From contig JAJYZY010000098.1 of assembly GCA_021799715.1 (NCBI GenBank), positions 1 through 8,887 of the forward strand: DNA of 8,887 bases. Direction: 5' to 3'. The notes under the pieces are model-generated. The model saw only the letters and a list, made by a program, of their open reading frames with translations, ran no database searches and was not told the origin of the DNA. A program made the translations under genes and the position numbers. Positions 5,715 to 8,887 of the stretch are shown here, piece by piece. Source of the stretch: Planctomycetota bacterium (lineage in GTDB: Bacteria; Planctomycetota; Phycisphaerae; WQYP01). The first letter of the stretch is position 1. The number at the start of each line of letters is the position of its first letter.

Positions 5715-6800
5715 TCATGATGACCATTGCACCTGTGCGCCATTCACTGCTTTCTTGATTTTCCCCAGAAAAAAGGGTTGTTCGCCCAGCGTCCGCAGAT
5801 GCGTCATGATGGAGCGCGTATACGCCGGGCTGGCCACAATGACATAACCAATGCCCATGTTGAAAACATTGAACATTTCTTCGCGTTCAACCGGGCCGTT
5901 CTTCTGCAGGTACTGAAAAATCGGCGGAATGGGCCAGGCGTCGCGATTGATTTTCACCGCCATGCCGTCGGGCAGAACCCGCGGCAGATTGCCGGGCAGG
6001 CCGCCACCGGTAATGTGGCTCATGGCTTTGACCACATGATGGCGTTTGTATTTGTTCAGCACACTGAGGACGGATTTCACATAAATGCGCGTGGGGCGCA
6101 GCAGTTCGTCTCCGAGGGTACGGTTGAATTCCGGAATCATGGTGTCTGTGGAGAGACCCAGCTTATCAAAACAGATGCGCCGCACCAGGGCATAGCCGTT
6201 GGAATGTATGCCGCTGCTGGCCAGACCAATAACGCTGTCGCCCAGGGCCACGGCCGAGCCGTCAAGAATATTCTTCCGCTCCACCACGCCCACCGCAAAG
6301 CCCGCCATGTCAAATTCGCCGGGGGCGTATACTGCCGGCATTTCGGCGGTTTCCCCGCCCAGCAGGGCCGCGCCGGATTCCACACATCCATCGGAAATGC
6401 CTTTGACCATCTGCGTAGTGATTGCGGGGTCCAGCTTATGAACCGCCAGATAATCCAGAAAAAACAGCGGCTCACCGCCCTGCACAATCAGATCATTGAC
6501 GTTCATCGCCACGAGATCAATGCCGACGGTATCATATTTTTTCATTTCCGCGGCCACTTTTATTTTCGTTCCCACACCGTCGGTGCAGGCGATGAGCACC
6601 GGTTCCTTGTAATTGCGGGCGAAAATTTTTTCGTTGAAATCCAGCCGGAACAACCCGGCAAAAGCCCCCCACTTGCCCAGAACGCGCGGGCCGTAGGTGC
6701 GGGCGCACAGATGCTTAATCTGATCCACCATGGCGTCTCCGGCGTCAATATCGACGCCCGCCTGCTTATACGTCAACGATGTTTTTTTTTCCGGCTTCAT
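5715..6800 (-). CDS. purM: Phosphoribosylformylglycinamidine cyclo-ligase (AIR synthetase)
   Basis: PurM catalyses the ATP-dependent ring closure of FGAM to aminoimidazole ribotide, the fifth step of de novo purine synthesis, as a cytoplasmic homodimer. The 361-residue protein shows the family motifs in order: YKQAGVDIDAGD (11-22), DGVGTK (74-79), DLVAMNVNDL (95-104), GGEPLFFLDY (108-117), GGETAEMP (148-155), GLASSGIHSNGY (192-203), SHITGGGL (261-268) and MFNVFNMGIGY (309-319). Length is close to the usual 345. I chose ATG 6800 because homology begins soon after it. The frame stays open to 6863, but those residues look like spacer. The ribosome binding site is weak: AAGG lies about 14 bases upstream. 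No other pur gene is in the window, so purM is not in a purine operon here. Confidence 0.96.
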   Translation of the reverse strand: MKPEKKTSLTYKQAGVDIDAGDAMVDQIKHLCARTYGPRVLGKWGAFAGLFRLDFNEKIFARNYKEPVLIACTDGVGTKIKVAAEMKKYDTVGIDLVAMNVNDLIVQGGEPLFFLDYLAVHKLDPAITTQMVKGISDGCVESGAALLGGETAEMPAVYAPGEFDMAGFAVGVVERKNILDGSAVALGDSVIGLASSGIHSNGYALVRRICFDKLGLSTDTMIPEFNRTLGDELLRPTRIYVKSVLSVLNKYKRHHVVKAMSHITGGGLPGNLPRVLPDGMAVKINRDAWPIPPIFQYLQKNGPVEREEMFNVFNMGIGYVIVASPAYTRSIMTHLRTLGEQPFFLGKIKKAVNGAQVQWSS

Positions 6801-6865
6801 GGTGCAAAAGTCTACCTTAAGATCATTGCCATGGCGAGCGCCAAACGTCGGCGGCATCATCAAGC

Positions 6866-6881
6866 GGCGCGTTGCCGCGCC
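6866..6881. repeat. GC-rich hairpin in the yacG-purM spacer
   Basis: ggcgcg (6866-6871) pairs with cgcgcc (6876-6881) around a 4-base loop. The surrounding stretch shares the 10-mer gcgttgccgc with 850-859 and cggcggcatc with 1107-1116, both in the repeat-rich spacer at the other end of the window. No T-tract follows. Its role is unknown; it is a possible copy of a degenerate palindromic element. Confidence 0.4.
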
Positions 6882-6913
6882 CCCGCCATTGATTATGTTT
6901 CATGAACCGCGTT

Positions 6914-7147
6914 TTATTCCCGCGGCGTGACGCCCGATTTACCATCCGCTTCGGGCGGCCCATCATCGATATCCTGCGGGTCCAGGGGCCGTGTTACGCT
7001 ATACCGCCCCTCCATCCATTGATTCAGATCCACCAGCCGACATCGCGGCGAACAAAACGGAAATGCATCACTGGCGATATCGACGGGCTTTTTGCAGATC
7101 GGGCACGTTCGCAGCGGAATATTGGCTGGAGCATCAGTCATGAGCAC
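6914..7147 (-). CDS. yacG: YacG-type zinc-binding DNA gyrase inhibitor
   Basis: The small protein (77 residues from GTG 7147, or 75 from ATG 7141) matches the YacG family. It has CPICKKPV, then FCSPRCRLVDLNQWMEGRYSV, giving a Cys4 zinc site (CPIC and CSPRC) and the RC..DL..W signature. In Escherichia coli YacG binds the GyrB C-terminal domain and blocks DNA binding by gyrase. The C-terminal tail is acidic and probably disordered. The gene lies 35 bases after the FmdB-like gene and is probably co-transcribed with it. The GTG start has AAGGA at 5 bases, while ATG 7141 has it at 11 bases; I favour the GTG slightly. Confidence 0.88.
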   Translation of the reverse strand: MLMTDAPANIPLRTCPICKKPVDIASDAFPFCSPRCRLVDLNQWMEGRYSVTRPLDPQDIDDGPPEADGKSGVTPRE

Positions 7148-7152
7148 GCGTT

Positions 7153-7157
7153 TCCTT
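7153..7157 (-). promoter_or_regulatory. Ribosome binding site bearing on the yacG start
   Basis: AAGGA on the minus strand is 5 bases from GTG 7147 and 11 bases from ATG 7141. The spacing favours the GTG, but pilT in this window uses the same sequence at 11 bases before an ATG, so the choice stays open. Confidence 0.5.
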
Positions 7158-7182
7158 GCCCGATGGGCGGTTTTCCTGGCGC

Positions 7183-7605
7183 TTATTTCTTAGCGGATTT
7201 TACCGCTTTGGGGGTTGCCGCAGATTTTGATTCCGCCGCCGGCGCACTTGCGGCGGCCGCGGGCGCAGCGGATGGCGCTTTTTCCGCGGGCCGGGAATCG
7301 GATTTGGCTTCTGATTTGGCACTTCCCGCGCCATCGGCTTTCGTGCCCGCGGCGGTTGCCGCAGCCGCTGATTCCGGTTTCCCGACATCGGCTTCTTTTT
7401 TCGCCGCGGCCTGGTAATGCTCGGAACGATAATCCGTCTCATAAAATCCGCTGCCGCGGAAAATAATTCCCGCCCCCGCGGAAATAAGCCGCTTTACGGC
7501 GAGTTTGCCGCATTTGGGACATTTTTTTATCGGTTTGGCACTGATGGACTGAAATTCTTCAAATTCGTGACCGCATTTCTCGCAGCGATATTCATACGTT
7601 GGCAT
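7183..7605 (-). CDS. FmdB-family zinc-ribbon protein with Ala/Lys-rich tail
   Basis: The 140-residue protein begins MPTYEYRCEKCGHEFEEF, the classic FmdB opening, with a Cys4 zinc ribbon (C8, C11, C29, C32) and the family's GIIFRGSGFYETDY segment (47-59). The family was named from a putative regulator of formamidase genes. For most members the function is not established, so I give no symbol. From about residue 66 to the end the protein is low-complexity Ala/Lys/Ser/Pro, probably disordered and basic at the end; many family members lack so long a tail. The start at 7605 has a good TGGAGA 8 bases upstream. It lies between grpE and yacG, 105 bases after grpE. The tail DNA is GC-rich with repeated Ala codons, a likely place for slippage. 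Confidence 0.9.
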   Translation of the reverse strand: MPTYEYRCEKCGHEFEEFQSISAKPIKKCPKCGKLAVKRLISAGAGIIFRGSGFYETDYRSEHYQAAAKKEADVGKPESAAAATAAGTKADGAGSAKSEAKSDSRPAEKAPSAAPAAAASAPAAESKSAATPKAVKSAKK

Positions 7606-7662
7606 GGCTTGGTCTCCAGAGGTTTTTCTTACACGGCGAACAATGGAAAGCGCGGTTTGCTG

Positions 7663-7689
7663 CGCGGCGGCAAAAAGTCGGCCGCCGCG
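7663..7689. repeat. Perfect 9-bp inverted repeat between grpE and the FmdB-like gene
   Basis: cgcggcggc (7663-7671) pairs exactly with gccgccgcg (7681-7689) around a 9-base loop. An alternative 8-bp stem joins 7662-7669 to 7701-7708. No T-tract follows on the minus strand, so a normal intrinsic terminator is not supported. It could slow decay of the dnaJ-grpE message or reduce read-through. Confidence 0.6.
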
Positions 7690-7710
7690 GAATCCATATT
7701 CGCCGCGCGA

Positions 7711-8259
7711 TTATTCCTTCATACTGACTTTTACCTTCGCGGGGCGGAGGATTTTATCTCCCATCATGTAGCCGCGCTGAAAACTCTGCACGACCGTCAT
7801 GGGTTCCATGGCCGCATTGACTTCCCGCGCGATGGCCTCATGCCGATTCGGATCAAAGCTCTGTCCGGTGGGATCAAAACCTTCAATGCCTCGTTTCTGG
7901 AGCACCTTTTTCAATTCGTCATACGTGATTCTAACGCCCTGCAGAAGCGTGGCCGCATCGGTCTTGGCCGGATCAACCCCCAGCGCGGTTTCAAAATGAT
8001 CCAGCACATCCAGGAGGTCTTTGGCAAACGCGCCCTCGGCATTGCGGCGGGTTTCAAGAATTTCACCGCTGCTGCGCCGGCGCAGATTGTCAAAATCCGC
8101 CTGCCACCGCAACAGCCGTTCCCGCAGATCGTTGGCTTCGGCAATGGCGGCGGCCAGGGCCTCGCCCTGCCGGGTTTCATCATCGGAGCCGGCCTGCTGT
8201 TCGGAATTTTGTACCGGCGATTCGTCGACCGGATCGGATTCGGGATGTTTATGTGTCAT
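7711..8259 (-). CDS. grpE: Nucleotide exchange factor GrpE
   Basis: GrpE is the cytoplasmic dimeric co-chaperone that releases ADP from DnaK. The 182-residue protein has an acidic disordered start (1-30), a long coiled-coil segment (about 32-90, including RWQADFDNLRRR at 51-62) and the C-terminal beta domain. The GrpE signature is at 135-174 (FDPNRHEAIAREV, then VVQSFQRGYMMGDKILRPAKV). Length is typical. The start at 8259 is set by GAGGTG 5 bases upstream. It follows dnaJ by 42 bases, so the two are almost certainly co-transcribed; dnaK is not in the window. The order dnaJ then grpE differs from the common hrcA-grpE-dnaK-dnaJ. Confidence 0.96.
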   Translation of the reverse strand: MTHKHPESDPVDESPVQNSEQQAGSDDETRQGEALAAAIAEANDLRERLLRWQADFDNLRRRSSGEILETRRNAEGAFAKDLLDVLDHFETALGVDPAKTDAATLLQGVRITYDELKKVLQKRGIEGFDPTGQSFDPNRHEAIAREVNAAMEPMTVVQSFQRGYMMGDKILRPAKVKVSMKE

Positions 8260-8301
8260 GTGTTCACCTCATTTTTACAATTCATTGATGTTCGGACGGA
8301 A

Positions 8302-8887
8302 TTACTTTTTCTTATCTTTCCGCGGCTCTTCTGATTCCTGCGTGCCGACGAGATAATCTTTGAGCTTGTCGAAAAAACTGGTCTGGGCTGGCAGAACATC
8401 ACGTTCTTCCGTGGCGGCGAACTCGCGCAGCAATTGCTCCTGCTGTTTGTTGAGTTTACGGGGCACTTCCACGGTAATCGCGGCGATGAGGTCTCCGGTG
8501 CGCCCGCCCCGCAGGTCCGGCAGCCCCAGCCCCTTGACCTTGAGAACCTGACCCGGTTGCGTGCCGGGGGCCACATGCAGGGAGGATTTTCCAAACAGCG
8601 TGGGAATTTCCACATCCGCGCCCAGGGCGGCCTGGGCCATGCTGATGGGCACTTCCACGAGCAGATTATCATCCTGCCGATGGAAAAATGGATGTTCCTT
8701 CACCTTCACGTACACATGCAGATCGCCGCGATTGCCGCCGCCTTCGCCCGGCTCGCCTTCGCCGCGCACGCGCACCGCCTGCCCGTCATGAATGCCGGCC
8801 GGAATTTTCACCACTATTTTCCGGTTTAACGGCGAACGCCCGCTGCCGTCGCAATCCGGACATGGCTTATCAATGGTGGACCCCTGC
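8302..8887 (-). CDS. dnaJ: Chaperone protein DnaJ, C-terminal part (cut by window edge)
   Basis: The frame is open from the right edge to the TAA at 8304-8302, giving 194 visible residues. It opens with the last part of the Cys-rich region, CPDCDGSG, one CxxCxGxG zinc motif. Then comes the C-terminal substrate-binding region: VVKIPAGIHDG, RVRGEGEPGEGGGNRGDLHV, a beta-rich stretch with HPFFHRQDDNLLVEVPIS, and GTQPGQVLKVKGLGLPDLRGG. The J domain, Gly/Phe region and earlier zinc motifs lie beyond the edge. DnaJ stimulates the DnaK ATPase and delivers unfolded clients. The C-terminal 15 or so residues are charged and Lys-rich. An internal GTG at 8814 is not the start, because the zinc motif upstream is in frame. 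Confidence 0.95.
   Translation of the reverse strand, partial: QGSTIDKPCPDCDGSGRSPLNRKIVVKIPAGIHDGQAVRVRGEGEPGEGGGNRGDLHVYVKVKEHPFFHRQDDNLLVEVPISMAQAALGADVEIPTLFGKSSLHVAPGTQPGQVLKVKGLGLPDLRGGRTGDLIAAITVEVPRKLNKQQEQLLREFAATEERDVLPAQTSFFDKLKDYLVGTQESEEPRKDKKK

Noticed and set aside
5727..6905. Long open frame on the plus strand opposite purM (392 codons)
   Set aside because: It covers almost exactly the purM gene in antisense, is His/Gln-rich without motifs, and has no convincing ribosome binding site.

Overview
The window is a stretch of bacterial chromosome in which every convincing gene lies on the minus strand, so transcription runs from high to low coordinates. In that order it holds: the C-terminal part of dnaJ (cut by the right edge), grpE, an FmdB-type zinc-ribbon gene, yacG, purM, a four-repeat S1-domain (ribosomal protein S1-like) gene, a complete PilB/GspE-type extension ATPase, pilT, and the N-terminal part of a second PilB/GspE-type ATPase (cut by the left edge). 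Start sites mostly carry clear Shine-Dalgarno sequences (GAGGTG, GGAG, AAGGA, GAGGG). I saw no tRNA, rRNA, CRISPR array, transposase or phage gene.

Region by region: 8887-6914 is a tightly spaced chaperone and small zinc-protein block (DnaJ and GrpE are DnaK co-chaperones; FmdB-like and YacG are small Cys4 zinc proteins) with gaps of about 35-105 bases. 6913-5715 is purM, the fifth step of purine synthesis, behind a 113-base leader. 5714-4299 is the S1-domain gene with its own plausible extended -10 promoter. 4298-1258 holds pilB and pilT, each behind a candidate promoter. 1257-830 is a 428-base spacer without a credible gene; it contains three different heptamer tandem arrays, a 9-base array of the CTTTGCG type and a GC-rich inverted repeat. 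829-1 is the start of the second extension ATPase.

The pilus genes form the functional theme of the left half. PilB-type ATPases power assembly of a type IV pilus or type II secretion pseudopilus and PilT powers retraction. Here one pilT sits between two different PilB/GspE-type genes. Only the second (partial) one shows well-kept tandem MshEN-type motifs, so the two could differ in c-di-GMP response.

The organism is probably a Gram-negative, moderately GC-rich, free-living bacterium. The gene set, the sequence style of the PilB protein, and the short-tandem-repeat spacer made me think of the PVC group (Kiritimatiellota, Lentisphaerota, Verrucomicrobiota or Planctomycetota) or Omnitrophota. 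That is an impression from memory, not a measured assignment. I found no clear evidence of an undescribed system. The points most worth a second look are the repeat-packed spacer and the paired extension ATPases.
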